Below, piece after piece: positions 24,370-32,713 of a stretch of DNA of 54,678 nucleotides. Source of the DNA: Candidatus Mediterraneibacter surreyensis (lineage in GTDB: Bacteria; Bacillota; Clostridia; Lachnospirales; Lachnospiraceae). The DNA is taken from NCBI GenBank assembly GCA_019118885.1, contig DWYB01000025.1, positions 1 through 54,678 of the forward strand, written 5' to 3'. The notes under the pieces were generated by a model. The model was not told the DNA's origin. It made no database searches and was given only the letters and a program-made list of their open reading frames with translations. The translations under genes were made by a program, and so were the position numbers. How positions within the stretch are numbered: the stretch's first letter is position 1; each line of letters starts with the position of its first letter.

Positions 24370-25284
24370 ATGAAATGGGTAAAACAATCGGTAGGTTATT
24401 GGTGTGACGATATATTAACTGGGAAATATGTGGGAAATGGGATATGTACAGCAATTCTGGATACCGGCATAGCGAGGCATCCGGATTTAAGAAACCGCAT
24501 CACCGCTTTCAGAAATTTTACAGGCAAAGTACCGGAAACAGTCAGCAGCGATGACAGCGGACACGGAACTCATGTGGCGGGTATCCTCGCCGGGGACGGC
24601 CGCGCTTCATCAGGAGTGTATGCGGGAATGGCGCCTGAAGCAGGCCTGATTGTAGGTAAGGTGCTGGATCGCGAGGGGAACGGAAATGTCGAAAATGTAC
24701 TGAGAGGAATTGATTGGATCATACGGAACCGGGATAATTTTCAGGTACGTATTGTCAATATTTCTGTCGGAACACAGCCGGATCTGGCCCGGGAACAGAA
24801 GCAGATTTTTCTGGAGGCCGTTGAGGATTTGTGGAATAGAGGGCTTGTTGTTGTTGTGTCAGCTGGAAATTACGGACCGGGGGAAGGAACGGTTGCGGTT
24901 CCGGGAAACAGCCCTAAAGTAATTACTGTGGGCGTGCCGGATACAGAGATACATTCTGTTTCCAGACGAAAAAATAATGTGAATTATTCCGGAAGGGGAC
25001 CGACGGGTACGTGTGTTGTAAAACCGGATGTATTCGCACCCGGTACGGGGATTATAAGCTGTAACGCACGGTACGGCCGGCCGGGAGAGCATCCTTATAT
25101 AATGAAGACAGGAACTTCGATGGCAACTCCGGTTGTATCCGGGGCAATTGCCTGCCTTTTGTCAAAATATCCGGATATGACTAATGTGGAAGTGAAACTG
25201 AAACTTAGGGAATCGTGTGTGAAAAGTCCGGGAACAGGAGCTGGATGGGGACTTTTAAATGTGGAAAAGCTGATGAAAGCGTAA
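24370..25284 (+). CDS. Subtilisin-like serine protease (S8), no signal peptide
   Basis: The 304-residue S8 peptidase has the catalytic triad in family context: Asp in AILDTGIARHPDL (near residue 31), His in DSGHGTHVAGI (near 63) and Ser in GTSMATPVV (near 248). The oxyanion Asn is in SAGNYGPG. It has neither a signal peptide nor a clear propeptide, so it is cytoplasmic or in the forespore/mother cell, like intracellular subtilisins. The ribosome site is poor: AAGGGA lies about 18 bases before the ATG, so the start is the weakest point of the call. It is divergent from the Cys-rich coat-like gene and ends at a large inverted-repeat element. Confidence 0.85.
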   Translation: MKWVKQSVGYWCDDILTGKYVGNGICTAILDTGIARHPDLRNRITAFRNFTGKVPETVSSDDSGHGTHVAGILAGDGRASSGVYAGMAPEAGLIVGKVLDREGNGNVENVLRGIDWIIRNRDNFQVRIVNISVGTQPDLAREQKQIFLEAVEDLWNRGLVVVVSAGNYGPGEGTVAVPGNSPKVITVGVPDTEIHSVSRRKNNVNYSGRGPTGTCVVKPDVFAPGTGIISCNARYGRPGEHPYIMKTGTSMATPVVSGAIACLLSKYPDMTNVEVKLKLRESCVKSPGTGAGWGLLNVEKLMKA

Positions 25285-25289
25285 AAAGG

Positions 25290-25449
25290 GACAGTTCAGC
25301 CCGCGCCATTCGCAAAGCTGCACTGACGTGCTGATTGCGGCGATGCCGCTCCTTTGCTCATATACGGGCGCCCAGCACATCTGGCTGCCAGTCGACGGGT
25401 TCTTATGCAAGCATAAACCCGTCGACTAACATCAGATGGCTGAACTGTC
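25290..25449. repeat. Large nested inverted-repeat element after the subtilase gene
   Basis: The outer arms GACAGTTCAGCC (25290-25301) and GGCTGAACTGTC (25438-25449) are perfect complements. Inside is an 11-bp arm hairpin GTCGACGGGTT/AACCCGTCGAC (25391-25401 and 25416-25426), extended inward by TATGC/GCATA. The stem CATCTG/CAGATG lies just outside that hairpin. The left half (25301-25380) has further GC-rich pairings (GCGCC with GGCGC, GCAC with GTGC). It ends in an A-rich run, so it could also terminate transcription. Confidence 0.8.
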
Positions 25450-25461
25450 AAGAAAAAAACC

Positions 25462-25490
25462 TTGACAGCATATTCCCTTTCGTGTATGAT
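25462..25490 (+). promoter_or_regulatory. Sigma-A promoter of the ylxM-ffh operon
   Basis: A perfect TTGACA at 25462-25467, a 17-base spacer and TATGAT at 25485-25490. The expected start point near 25497 leaves a leader of only about ten bases before the ylxM ATG at 25507. Confidence 0.8.
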
Positions 25491-25506
25491 AACCAAGGTG
25501 ACTGTG

Positions 25507-25857
25507 ATGAATAGGATTTTAGAACAGGCTTTATTGTATGATTTTTACGGTGAACTTCTCACCAAGCACCAGAAAGAAGTTTATGAGCAGTTTATTCTCG
25601 ATGATCTTTCTCTGAGCGAGATAGCGGAGAGCGCGGGTATCAGCCGGCAGGGGGTACATGATCTGATCCGGCGGTGCCAGAAATCGCTTGAGGGATATGA
25701 GGAAAAGCTCCATCTGGTGGAAAGATTCCTCTCGGTAAAGGAAAAGGTCGGACAGATCGACGGAATTTTAGACGAGTGGGAGAAAGAGAAGAAGAACCCG
25801 GAAGAGATCGTGGAGAGGATTCGCAGGATCTCAGATGCGATTATTGGAGAATTATAG
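25507..25857 (+). CDS. ylxM: YlxM, putative signal-recognition-particle-associated DNA-binding protein
   Basis: This 116-residue helical protein starts MNRILEQALLYDFYGELLTKHQKEVYEQF, typical of YlxM. It carries a sigma-70 region 4-like helix-turn-helix (LSLSEIAESAGISRQGVHDLI, near residues 34-56). It lies directly before ffh, its usual place, and its family is linked to the SRP pathway. The ATG at 25507 is chosen because family N-termini begin there; a weak AAGGTG lies six bases upstream. Alternative upstream ATGs would start before the expected transcription start. Confidence 0.85.
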   Translation: MNRILEQALLYDFYGELLTKHQKEVYEQFILDDLSLSEIAESAGISRQGVHDLIRRCQKSLEGYEEKLHLVERFLSVKEKVGQIDGILDEWEKEKKNPEEIVERIRRISDAIIGEL

Positions 25858-25870
25858 AGGGATAATATAA

Positions 25871-27235
25871 ATGGCATTTGACAGCTTAACTGAGAAACTA
25901 CAGAATGTATTCAGAAATCTGCGCAGCAAGGGGCGCCTTACAGAGGATGATGTGAAAGCCGCGCTGAAAGAAGTCAAGATGGCTCTTCTCGAGGCGGATG
26001 TTAACTTCAAGGTTGTGAAAGGCTTCATTAAAGATGTGCAGGAGCGTGCGGTCGGACAGGATGTGATGAACGGACTGAATCCGGGGCAGATGGTGATCAA
26101 GATCGTAAATGAAGAACTGATCAAGCTGATGGGTTCTGAGACGACAGAGATCAAGCTTCAGCCGGGGAGCGCCATGACTGTTATCATGATGGCCGGTCTT
26201 CAGGGAGCAGGTAAGACGACGACTACTGCAAAGCTGGCAGGGAAGTTTAAATTAAAAGGGAAGAAACCGCTCCTGGTAGCGTGTGACGTCTATCGTCCTG
26301 CGGCTATCAAACAGCTGCAGATCAACGGAGAGAAGCAGGGCGTGGAAGTATTCTCCATGGGAGATAAAAACCGGCCGGCTGATATTGCCAAGGCTGCTGT
26401 ACAGCACGCGGCAAAGAACGGCAACAATATTGTGATCCTCGATACAGCCGGACGTCTTCACATTGATGAGGATATGATGGCGGAACTGCAGGAGATTAAA
26501 GAAACGGTGGAAGTACACCAGACGATCCTGGTTGTGGATGCCATGACAGGTCAGGTTGCGGTGAATGTAGCCGGAACATTTAACGATAAAATCGGGATAG
26601 ACGGTGTTATCGTCACTAAACTCGACGGCGATACAAGAGGCGGTGCCGCGCTTTCTATTAAAGCGGTAACGGGGTGCCCGATCCTTTATGTCGGAATGGG
26701 AGAGAAGCTCTCTGATCTGGAACAGTTCTATCCGGACAGGATGGCGTCGCGTATCCTGGGCATGGGTGATGTGCTCACACTGATCGAGAAAGCCGGCGCA
26801 GAGCTTGACGAAGAGAAAGCTCTTAAAATGGCAGACAAGATGAAGAAGGCCCAGTTTGATTTCGATGATTATCTGGACAGTATGGAACAGATGCGCAAGA
26901 TGGGCGGGCTTTCCAGTATCATGAGTATGATGCCGGGGCTTGGCGGACTTGGAGGAAAGGCGGGCAAATTACCTGATCTTGATTCCGAGGAGAATGAAAA
27001 GAAGATGGCGAGGATGGAGGCGATGATCCATTCCATGACTCCTGAAGAACGGAGCAATCCGGATCTTTTGAATCCGTCGAGAAAGCACCGAATCGCGCGG
27101 GGCGCCGGGGTTGATATTGCGGAAGTCAACCGTATGGTGAAGCAGTTCAACGAATCCAGGAAGATGATGAAGAAACTTCCCGGAATGATGGGCGGAAAAG
27201 GTGGCAAAAGGGGCAGATTCAGGCTTCCCTTTTAA
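25871..27235 (+). CDS. ffh: Signal recognition particle protein Ffh
   Basis: This 454-residue protein has the N domain (about 1-90), a GTPase G domain (G1 GLQGAGKTTTTAKLA near 107, DTAGRLHID at G3, TKLDGDTRGG near 250) and a Met-rich M domain (MRKMGGLSSIMSMMPG). The basic Gly-rich tail reads KGGKRGRFRLPF. It binds signal sequences and SRP RNA for co-translational targeting to the membrane. It follows ylxM by 13 bases with GAGGGATAAT as its ribosome site. The operon continues to rpsP. Confidence 0.97.
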   Translation: MAFDSLTEKLQNVFRNLRSKGRLTEDDVKAALKEVKMALLEADVNFKVVKGFIKDVQERAVGQDVMNGLNPGQMVIKIVNEELIKLMGSETTEIKLQPGSAMTVIMMAGLQGAGKTTTTAKLAGKFKLKGKKPLLVACDVYRPAAIKQLQINGEKQGVEVFSMGDKNRPADIAKAAVQHAAKNGNNIVILDTAGRLHIDEDMMAELQEIKETVEVHQTILVVDAMTGQVAVNVAGTFNDKIGIDGVIVTKLDGDTRGGAALSIKAVTGCPILYVGMGEKLSDLEQFYPDRMASRILGMGDVLTLIEKAGAELDEEKALKMADKMKKAQFDFDDYLDSMEQMRKMGGLSSIMSMMPGLGGLGGKAGKLPDLDSEENEKKMARMEAMIHSMTPEERSNPDLLNPSRKHRIARGAGVDIAEVNRMVKQFNESRKMMKKLPGMMGGKGGKRGRFRLPF

Positions 27236-27332
27236 CACATAGATCATGCCGGATGCAGCCGGCTGCATATGCGGCGGGGCGGACGGCAGAAGTAACAAAC
27301 AATAAGAAAAATAAATTTAAGAGGTGAAAGAA

Positions 27333-27578
27333 ATGGCAGTAAAAATCAGATTAAGAAGAATGGGACAGAAGAAGGCTCCTTTTTATAGAATCGTTGTAGC
27401 TGATTCAAGGTCCCCGAGAGACGGAAGATTTATCGAGGAAATCGGAACATATGATCCGAACTGCGATCCGAGCGCAATCAAAGTTGATGAGGAAGCAGCA
27501 AAGAAATGGCTCAACAACGGTGCGCAGCCGACAGAAGTTGTAGGAAAGATCTTCAAGGCAGCAGGTATCGAGAAATAA
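27333..27578 (+). CDS. rpsP: 30S ribosomal protein S16
   Basis: This 81-residue protein starts [26 protein letters not shown], with the usual length and sequence of S16. The ATG at 27333 is preferred over an in-frame ATG at 27324 because family proteins begin MAVKIR and AGAGGTGA lies about seven bases upstream. It assembles into the 30S subunit body. It lies between ffh and khpA with no terminator, so it is part of the SRP operon. Confidence 0.97.
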   Translation: MAVKIRLRRMGQKKAPFYRIVVADSRSPRDGRFIEEIGTYDPNCDPSAIKVDEEAAKKWLNNGAQPTEVVGKIFKAAGIEK

Positions 27579-27604
27579 TTTGACTTCGCGGAGGTGCGCG
27601 TAAG

Positions 27605-27832
27605 ATGAAAGAATTAGTTGAAGTTATCGCAAAAGCGCTGGTAGACCATCCGGAGGAAGTTTCCGTAAATGAGAAGCAGGAAGGCCGTACTACGGTGCTT
27701 GAACTCCACGTCGCCGACGGCGACATGGGGAAAGTGATCGGCAAACAGGGCCGTATCGCGAAGGCTCTCCGCTCTGTAGTAAAAGCGGCGGCAGCAAAAG
27801 AAGATAAAAGAGTCGTTGTCGATATCGTTTAA
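27605..27832 (+). CDS. khpA: KH-domain RNA-binding protein KhpA
   Basis: This 75-residue single KH domain has the GxxG loop as IGKQGR (near residue 44) and a following RSVVKAAAAKEDKR helix. The KhpA/YlqC family binds RNA, often with KhpB, and affects cell envelope growth in other Firmicutes. GCGGAGGTGC precedes the ATG. It is the last gene before the 27846 terminator. Confidence 0.9.
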   Translation: MKELVEVIAKALVDHPEEVSVNEKQEGRTTVLELHVADGDMGKVIGKQGRIAKALRSVVKAAAAKEDKRVVVDIV

Positions 27833-27845
27833 AGGATATCGGGGC

Positions 27846-27898
27846 AAAAAAGAAAGAGGGACAGTTTTCCGATTTGGAGAGCCTGCCCCTTTCTTTTT
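27846..27898 (+). terminator. Intrinsic terminator after khpA
   Basis: An A-rich left arm with GGGACAG (27846-27864) pairs with CTGCCCC and a T-rich right arm (27883-27898), giving a stem of about 15 bp and a T-run. It separates ylxM-khpA from rimM-trmD. Confidence 0.75.
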
Positions 27899-27937
27899 CC
27901 TGAATGCAAGGAAGAAAACAGAAAGGAAGCGGAAGAA

Positions 27938-28441
27938 ATGGAACAATTTCTCCAGGTGGGAGTGATTTCTTCTACACACGGTATCCGGGGGGAAGTAAAG
28001 GTATTTCCGACAACGGACGATCCGGCCCGGTATAAAAAATTGAAAAAAGTGCTTCTGGACACGGGAAAGGAACAGCTTGAACTTGAGATCCAGTCTGTAA
28101 AGTTCTTCAAGCAGTTCGTAATCGTGAAGTTTAAAGGCATTGATAATATAAATGATGTAGAAAAATATAAAGGAAAACCACTTCTGGTAGCCAGAGAAGA
28201 TGCGGTGAAGCTTGAAAATGACGAGTATTATATCGCCGATCTGATCGGCATGGAGGTGTATACCGAAGAGGGGCGTTTCGGCGTCCTCAAGGACGTTATG
28301 GAAACAGGGGCTAATGAAGTGTACATCATTGATTCGGACGAGTACGGTGAAGTGCTTGTTCCTGCGATCAGACAATGTATCCTCAATGTGGATGTAGAGA
28401 AAAAAATAATGAAGATTCATCTGCTGGACGGATTGGTATAA
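27938..28441 (+). CDS. rimM: Ribosome maturation factor RimM
   Basis: The 167-residue protein has an N-terminal beta-barrel ([23 protein letters not shown]) and a C-terminal PRC-barrel ([34 protein letters not shown]). RimM helps mature the 30S head and works with S19. GAAAGGAAGCGG lies before the ATG. It is followed by trmD 15 bases downstream. Confidence 0.95.
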   Translation: MEQFLQVGVISSTHGIRGEVKVFPTTDDPARYKKLKKVLLDTGKEQLELEIQSVKFFKQFVIVKFKGIDNINDVEKYKGKPLLVAREDAVKLENDEYYIADLIGMEVYTEEGRFGVLKDVMETGANEVYIIDSDEYGEVLVPAIRQCILNVDVEKKIMKIHLLDGLV

Positions 28442-28456
28442 AAGGGGTGGAAGATA

Positions 28457-29242
28457 ATGAATTTTCATATACTTACTTTATTTCCGGAGATGGTGATGAA
28501 CGGTCTGAATACAAGTATTATCGGGCGTGCTGTTAATGCGGGATATTTATCCATAGAGGCGGTGAATATACGTGATTATGCGTTTAACAAGCACCAGAGC
28601 GTGGATGATTATCCGTACGGCGGCGGAGCCGGGATGCTTATGCAGGCGGAACCGGTATATCTGGCACATGAGGCTGTAGCCGAGAAAATCCGTTCGCGCA
28701 GGTCAGATATGGAATGCGCCGGCGCAGGCAGACGTCTCAGAACGGTATATCTCTCTCCTCAGGGCAGTGTGTTTAACCAGAATATGGCTGAGGATCTGGC
28801 ACAGGAGGAAGATCTGATCCTGCTCTGCGGCCATTATGAAGGAATTGATGAGCGTGTGCTTGAGGAGATCGTGACAGATTATGTCTCGATTGGTGATTAT
28901 GTTCTCACAGGCGGTGAACTTCCGGCAATGGTCATGGTTGACGCAATTTCCCGTCTGGTGCCGGGAGTACTTCATAACGATGTTTCCGCAGAGTTTGAAT
29001 CTTTTCAGGACAATCTTCTGGAATACCCCCAGTATTCCAGACCGGAAGAGTGGCATGGCAGGAAAGTTCCGCCGGTACTTCTGTCGGGGCATCACGCCAA
29101 TATAGAGAAATGGCGCCGGGAGCAGTCCATTATCCGGACGTATGAGCGCAGGCCGGATCTGCTGGAGAAATGCGAGCTTACAGAGAAAGAGAAGAAATGG
29201 TTCCGGGAATGGCTGGAAGAAAACAGGCAAGAAAACATGTAA
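28457..29242 (+). CDS. trmD: tRNA (guanine-37-N1)-methyltransferase TrmD
   Basis: This 261-residue SPOUT methyltransferase carries [12 protein letters not shown] at its start, [13 protein letters not shown] near 55, [12 protein letters not shown] near 115 and [21 protein letters not shown] near 140, which build the trefoil-knot SAM site. It methylates G37 next to the anticodon and prevents frameshifting. It has a canonical length, lies in the usual rimM-trmD-rplS order, and GGGGTGG precedes its ATG. Confidence 0.97.
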   Translation: MNFHILTLFPEMVMNGLNTSIIGRAVNAGYLSIEAVNIRDYAFNKHQSVDDYPYGGGAGMLMQAEPVYLAHEAVAEKIRSRRSDMECAGAGRRLRTVYLSPQGSVFNQNMAEDLAQEEDLILLCGHYEGIDERVLEEIVTDYVSIGDYVLTGGELPAMVMVDAISRLVPGVLHNDVSAEFESFQDNLLEYPQYSRPEEWHGRKVPPVLLSGHHANIEKWRREQSIIRTYERRPDLLEKCELTEKEKKWFREWLEENRQENM

Positions 29243-29249
29243 ATAGCAC

Positions 29250-29278
29250 TTGAAAATGCTGTAGAAATATGGTAAACT
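29250..29278 (+). promoter_or_regulatory. Sigma-A promoter of rplS
   Basis: TTGAAA at 29250-29255, a 17-base spacer and TAAACT at 29273-29278. The transcript would carry a leader of about 75 bases before rplS. It could contain an L19-type leader RNA, though I do not see a firm consensus. Confidence 0.65.
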
Positions 29279-29360
29279 ACAACAGTTGTGAAAAGAAGAG
29301 CGATGGTCCTCTGACACAAAAAGGTGTTAAGAACGTCAAATATTAAGGAGGTCACACAAA

Positions 29361-29708
29361 ATGAACGAGATTATTAAGAAGATTGAAGCAGAGCAGTTAA
29401 AAGAGAATGTACCGGAGTTTAATGTCGGCGATACCGTAAGAGTACACGCTAAGATCAAAGAGGGTAACCGCGAAAGAATCCAGGTATTCGAAGGAACAGT
29501 CCTGAAGAAACAGGGCGGCGGAGCCAGAGCTACTTTTACAGTAAGAAAGACATCCAACGGAATCGGCGTTGAGAAAACATGGCCGCTTCACTCACCACAT
29601 GTTGAAAAGGTAGAGGTTGTGCGCAGAGGTAAAGTAAGAAGAGCAAAACTGAACTACTTAAGAAAACGTGTCGGCAAGGCTGCAAAGGTAAAAGAATTAG
29701 TAAAATAG
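29361..29708 (+). CDS. rplS: 50S ribosomal protein L19
   Basis: This 115-residue protein has the family blocks [26 protein letters not shown] and [36 protein letters not shown]19 sits at the 30S-50S interface. AAGGAGGTCAC precedes the ATG. It has its own promoter and terminator, so it is expressed separately from trmD. Confidence 0.97.
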   Translation: MNEIIKKIEAEQLKENVPEFNVGDTVRVHAKIKEGNRERIQVFEGTVLKKQGGGARATFTVRKTSNGIGVEKTWPLHSPHVEKVEVVRRGKVRRAKLNYLRKRVGKAAKVKELVK

Positions 29709-29720
29709 TAACCAAGAGAG

Positions 29721-29754
29721 GGACAATTACAGAACTGTATATTGTCCTTTTTTT
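29721..29754 (+). terminator. Intrinsic terminator after rplS
   Basis: The arms GGACAAT (29721-29727) and ATTGTCC (29741-29747) are a perfect stem followed by seven Ts. Confidence 0.85.
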
Positions 29755-29777
29755 ATAATGGCTGGTCGGGAGGGAGT

Positions 29778-30458
29778 ATGCAGGATTTAGATTTTCGCAG
29801 AAAGCGGAGAAACAGTAATAGCAGAAAGCCTGTAAAGCTGCGCAGAACGGGAAGAAAGTTATCACGCGGCGGCCTTCGTTTTGAGGGCGGGAAAGCGCCC
29901 CTGCATTTCGCGCAGGAAAAGCCGGGAAGGAGCAGAGCAGGATCCAAAGATATTATTATATGGGCTGTGGAGCTCTTGATAGTCTGCATGCTGGCAGTGT
30001 TTCTGGTGGCGGCTTTCGGACAGCGAGTGAGTGTGGCGGGGGATTCTATGTCTCCATCTCTGAAGAACGGGGATGTCTTATTGATCAATCGTGCAATCTA
30101 TCATCTTAAGAGCCCTGCCAGAGGAGATATCGTTGCTTTCCGGCAGGAAAAGAATGGACATTTTTCCATGAAACGGGTTGTAGGACTTCCCGGGGAGACA
30201 GTGCAGATCACAGACGGAAAGATCCTTATAAACGGAGAAGAGACGACAGATCACATATACGTATCTGATATTGAATATGCCGGTGAGGCGGAACAGCCTG
30301 TTGAACTTGGCAAGGATGAATATTTTGTGATGGGAGATAATCATGCTGCAAGTGATGACAGCAGACTGCCGAGTATTGGTGCGGTGACCAGAGATGAGAT
30401 CTATGGGAAAGCATGGTTCATTGTAAGCCCGGGGGAGGATTTCGGGTTTGTCAAATGA
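29778..30458 (+). CDS. lepB: Signal peptidase I (first copy)
   Basis: This 226-residue protein begins with a long basic cytoplasmic N-terminus, rich in Arg and Lys, and a single membrane helix (IIWAVELLIVCMLAVFLVAAF, about 75-95). The catalytic Ser is in GDSMSPSLKNGD and the catalytic Lys in FSMKRVVGLPGE. It removes signal peptides on the outer face of the cytoplasmic membrane. The start at 29778 follows GGGAGGGAG; an upstream in-frame ATG at 29742 lacks a good ribosome site. A second, distinct signal peptidase gene lies downstream after rbgA. Confidence 0.9.
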   Translation: MQDLDFRRKRRNSNSRKPVKLRRTGRKLSRGGLRFEGGKAPLHFAQEKPGRSRAGSKDIIIWAVELLIVCMLAVFLVAAFGQRVSVAGDSMSPSLKNGDVLLINRAIYHLKSPARGDIVAFRQEKNGHFSMKRVVGLPGETVQITDGKILINGEETTDHIYVSDIEYAGEAEQPVELGKDEYFVMGDNHAASDDSRLPSIGAVTRDEIYGKAWFIVSPGEDFGFVK

Positions 30459-30510
30459 TATAGGATCGGCAAAAAGCTGGCAGATGATACTGAAATGAAG
30501 GAGGATAAAC

Positions 30511-31356
30511 ATGCATTTTCAGTGGTATCCGGGACATATGACGAAAGCCCGGAGGATGATGCAGGAGAATATAAAACTGATCGATCTGATTATTGAGCTG
30601 GTGGATGCGAGAGTTCCGCTTTCCAGCAGAAATCCGGACATTGATGAGCTGGGTAAGGGAAAAGCGCGTCTGATACTGTTAAACAAAGCAGATCTGGCAG
30701 AAGATCGTATGAATGATGCATGGGTCGCGTATTTTAAAGACAAAGGATATTCCGCAGTAAAAGTAAATTCAAGAAAAGGCGGCGGGATTAAATCAATTCA
30801 GTCAGTGATCCAGGAGGCATGTAAAGAAAAGACAGAGAGAGACAGGCGAAGAGGAATCTTAAATCGTCCTGTGCGCGCTATGGTAGTCGGTATTCCTAAT
30901 GTGGGGAAATCTACTTTTATTAATGCGCTTGCAGGCAAAGCATGTGCAAAAACCGGTAATAAGCCGGGGGTGACGAAAGGGAAACAGTGGATTCGTCTGA
31001 ATAAGAGCGTGGAACTTCTCGATACGCCGGGGATTCTCTGGCCTAAGTTTGAAGATCAGGAAGTGGGGCTGAAACTTGCGTTTATTGGCTCTATCAAGGA
31101 CGAGATTCTACAGACGGAAGAGCTGGCAGCGGAACTCGTTAAGTTCCTCAGGGAATCTTATCCCGGAGTATTGGAAGAAAAATACAGTATTCCGGAAGTG
31201 GGAGATTCATATGAGTGCCTGGAGAATATTGCACAGAGCAGACATTGCCTTGTAAGAGGCAGTGAGTTTGATACAGAGAAAGCGGCATCGATTCTGCTGG
31301 ACGATTTCCGTGGAGGCAGACTTGGCAGAATTACACTTGAGGTGCCACAGTCATAA
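30511..31356 (+). CDS. rbgA: Ribosome biogenesis GTPase RbgA (YlqF)
   Basis: The 281-residue protein is a circularly permuted GTPase: NKADL (G4) near residue 55 comes before the G1 VGIPNVGKSTFINAL near 126 and LDTPGIL (G3) near 170. RbgA drives late 50S assembly. The N-terminus MHFQWYPGHMTKARR is diagnostic of YlqF. GAAGGAGG precedes the ATG. It is between the two signal peptidases. Confidence 0.95.
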   Translation: MHFQWYPGHMTKARRMMQENIKLIDLIIELVDARVPLSSRNPDIDELGKGKARLILLNKADLAEDRMNDAWVAYFKDKGYSAVKVNSRKGGGIKSIQSVIQEACKEKTERDRRRGILNRPVRAMVVGIPNVGKSTFINALAGKACAKTGNKPGVTKGKQWIRLNKSVELLDTPGILWPKFEDQEVGLKLAFIGSIKDEILQTEELAAELVKFLRESYPGVLEEKYSIPEVGDSYECLENIAQSRHCLVRGSEFDTEKAASILLDDFRGGRLGRITLEVPQS

Positions 31357-31378
31357 AGCACAGGAAAGGTAGACGTAT

Positions 31379-31915
31379 ATGAAAGGCATTATAAAAGAAC
31401 TTTTAGGCTGGCTTGTATTTATATTTATTGTTGTGGCGGCGTCCTATCTGGTCATTACATATGTAGGGCAGAGGACGGAGGTGAGCGGTTCATCCATGGA
31501 GACAACACTTTCTGATGGTGACCAGCTTATAGTAGATAAGATATCATATCGGTTCCGTGATCCAAGTCGTTATGATATTGTCGTATTCCCATATCGGTAT
31601 AAGGAAAATACATATTATATCAAGAGAATTATCGGACTTCCGGGAGAGACAGTGCAGATTGTGGATGGCGTGGTCTGGATCAACGGGCAGCCGCTGCATG
31701 AGCATTACGGAAATGAAGTGATAGAGGATCCCGGTCTTGCGGCAGAGCCGATTACATTGGGAGCCGATGAATATTTCGTGTTAGGCGATAACCGTAATAA
31801 CAGTCAGGATAGTCGGGCTGCAAATGTAGGGCTGATTCACAGGGATGAGCTGTTAGGCCGTGCATGGGTAAGAATCTGGCCGTTCAATGAGTTTGGAGTG
31901 ATCAAACATGAATAA
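31379..31915 (+). CDS. lepB: Signal peptidase I (second copy)
   Basis: This 178-residue enzyme has one N-terminal membrane helix (LLGWLVFIFIVVAASYLVI), catalytic Ser in SGSSMETTLSDGD and Lys in YYIKRIIGLPGE. The GDNRNNSQDSR box is near the end. It is shorter than the first copy, lacking the basic N-terminal arm, so the two probably differ in substrate choice. It overlaps rnhB by eight bases. Confidence 0.95.
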   Translation: MKGIIKELLGWLVFIFIVVAASYLVITYVGQRTEVSGSSMETTLSDGDQLIVDKISYRFRDPSRYDIVVFPYRYKENTYYIKRIIGLPGETVQIVDGVVWINGQPLHEHYGNEVIEDPGLAAEPITLGADEYFVLGDNRNNSQDSRAANVGLIHRDELLGRAWVRIWPFNEFGVIKHE

Positions 31916-32666
31916 GAGCATCGCGCAGATCAAGGCGGAATTTGAAAATGCGCAGGAGGCGGAATGGGCGTCTCTGTATGAAAAATATGGCGCAGATGAG
32001 CGATCAGGTGTCCAAAATATTATTCTGAAATATCAAAAGAAAGAGCAGAGTTTACAGAAGGAACGTCAACGTCTTGCCGAAATGCGAAGGTATGAGGAAC
32101 AATACAAGGACTGCAGGTTCATCTGCGGCATTGATGAAGCGGGAAGAGGCCCTCTGGCAGGCCCTGTGGTTGCGGGAGCGGTCATCCTTCCGGCGGACTG
32201 CGAGATCCTTTATCTCAATGATTCCAAGAAGCTGTCTGCCGCGAAGCGTGAACAGCTCTATGATGAGATCGTGGAAAAGGCTGTCGCCGTTGGCGTGGGG
32301 ATGGCAAGCCCTGCCCGGATTGATGAAATCAATATCCTTCAGGCAACTTATGAAGCCATGCGTACGGCTGTATCTGAGCTGGGAGTGAAGCCTGGTATCC
32401 TTCTGAACGACGCTGTGACAATACCGGGGATCGAGATTCGTCAGGTGCCAATCATAAAAGGAGACGCAAAGAGCGTATCAATTGCAGCGGCGAGCATTAT
32501 TGCAAAAGTGACGAGAGACCGGCTGATGATACAGTATGAGGAAGTGCTGCCGGGATACGGATTTGCGAAGCATAAGGGTTACGGATCGAAGGAGCATATT
32601 GAAGCGATCCGGAAACTGGGCCCGACGCCGATCCACAGACGTACCTTTATTAAAAATTTTATTTAG
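31908..32666 (+). CDS. rnhB: Ribonuclease HII
   Basis: This 252-residue protein has an N-terminal helical extension (residues 1-70) and the RNase HII core CGIDEAGRGPLAGPVVAGAV (Asp and Glu of the metal site), followed by NDSKKLSAAKRE and the SIAAASIIAKVTRDR and YGFAKHKGYGSKEH blocks. It cuts RNA in RNA-DNA hybrids, including single ribonucleotides. Translation is coupled to the preceding signal peptidase through an 8-base overlap. Confidence 0.95.
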   Translation: MNKSIAQIKAEFENAQEAEWASLYEKYGADERSGVQNIILKYQKKEQSLQKERQRLAEMRRYEEQYKDCRFICGIDEAGRGPLAGPVVAGAVILPADCEILYLNDSKKLSAAKREQLYDEIVEKAVAVGVGMASPARIDEINILQATYEAMRTAVSELGVKPGILLNDAVTIPGIEIRQVPIIKGDAKSVSIAAASIIAKVTRDRLMIQYEEVLPGYGFAKHKGYGSKEHIEAIRKLGPTPIHRRTFIKNFI

Positions 32667-32713
32667 TAAATCCGGGAATGTCCGGCCATTACAGGGAGAG
32701 CTGATCGACAGTT

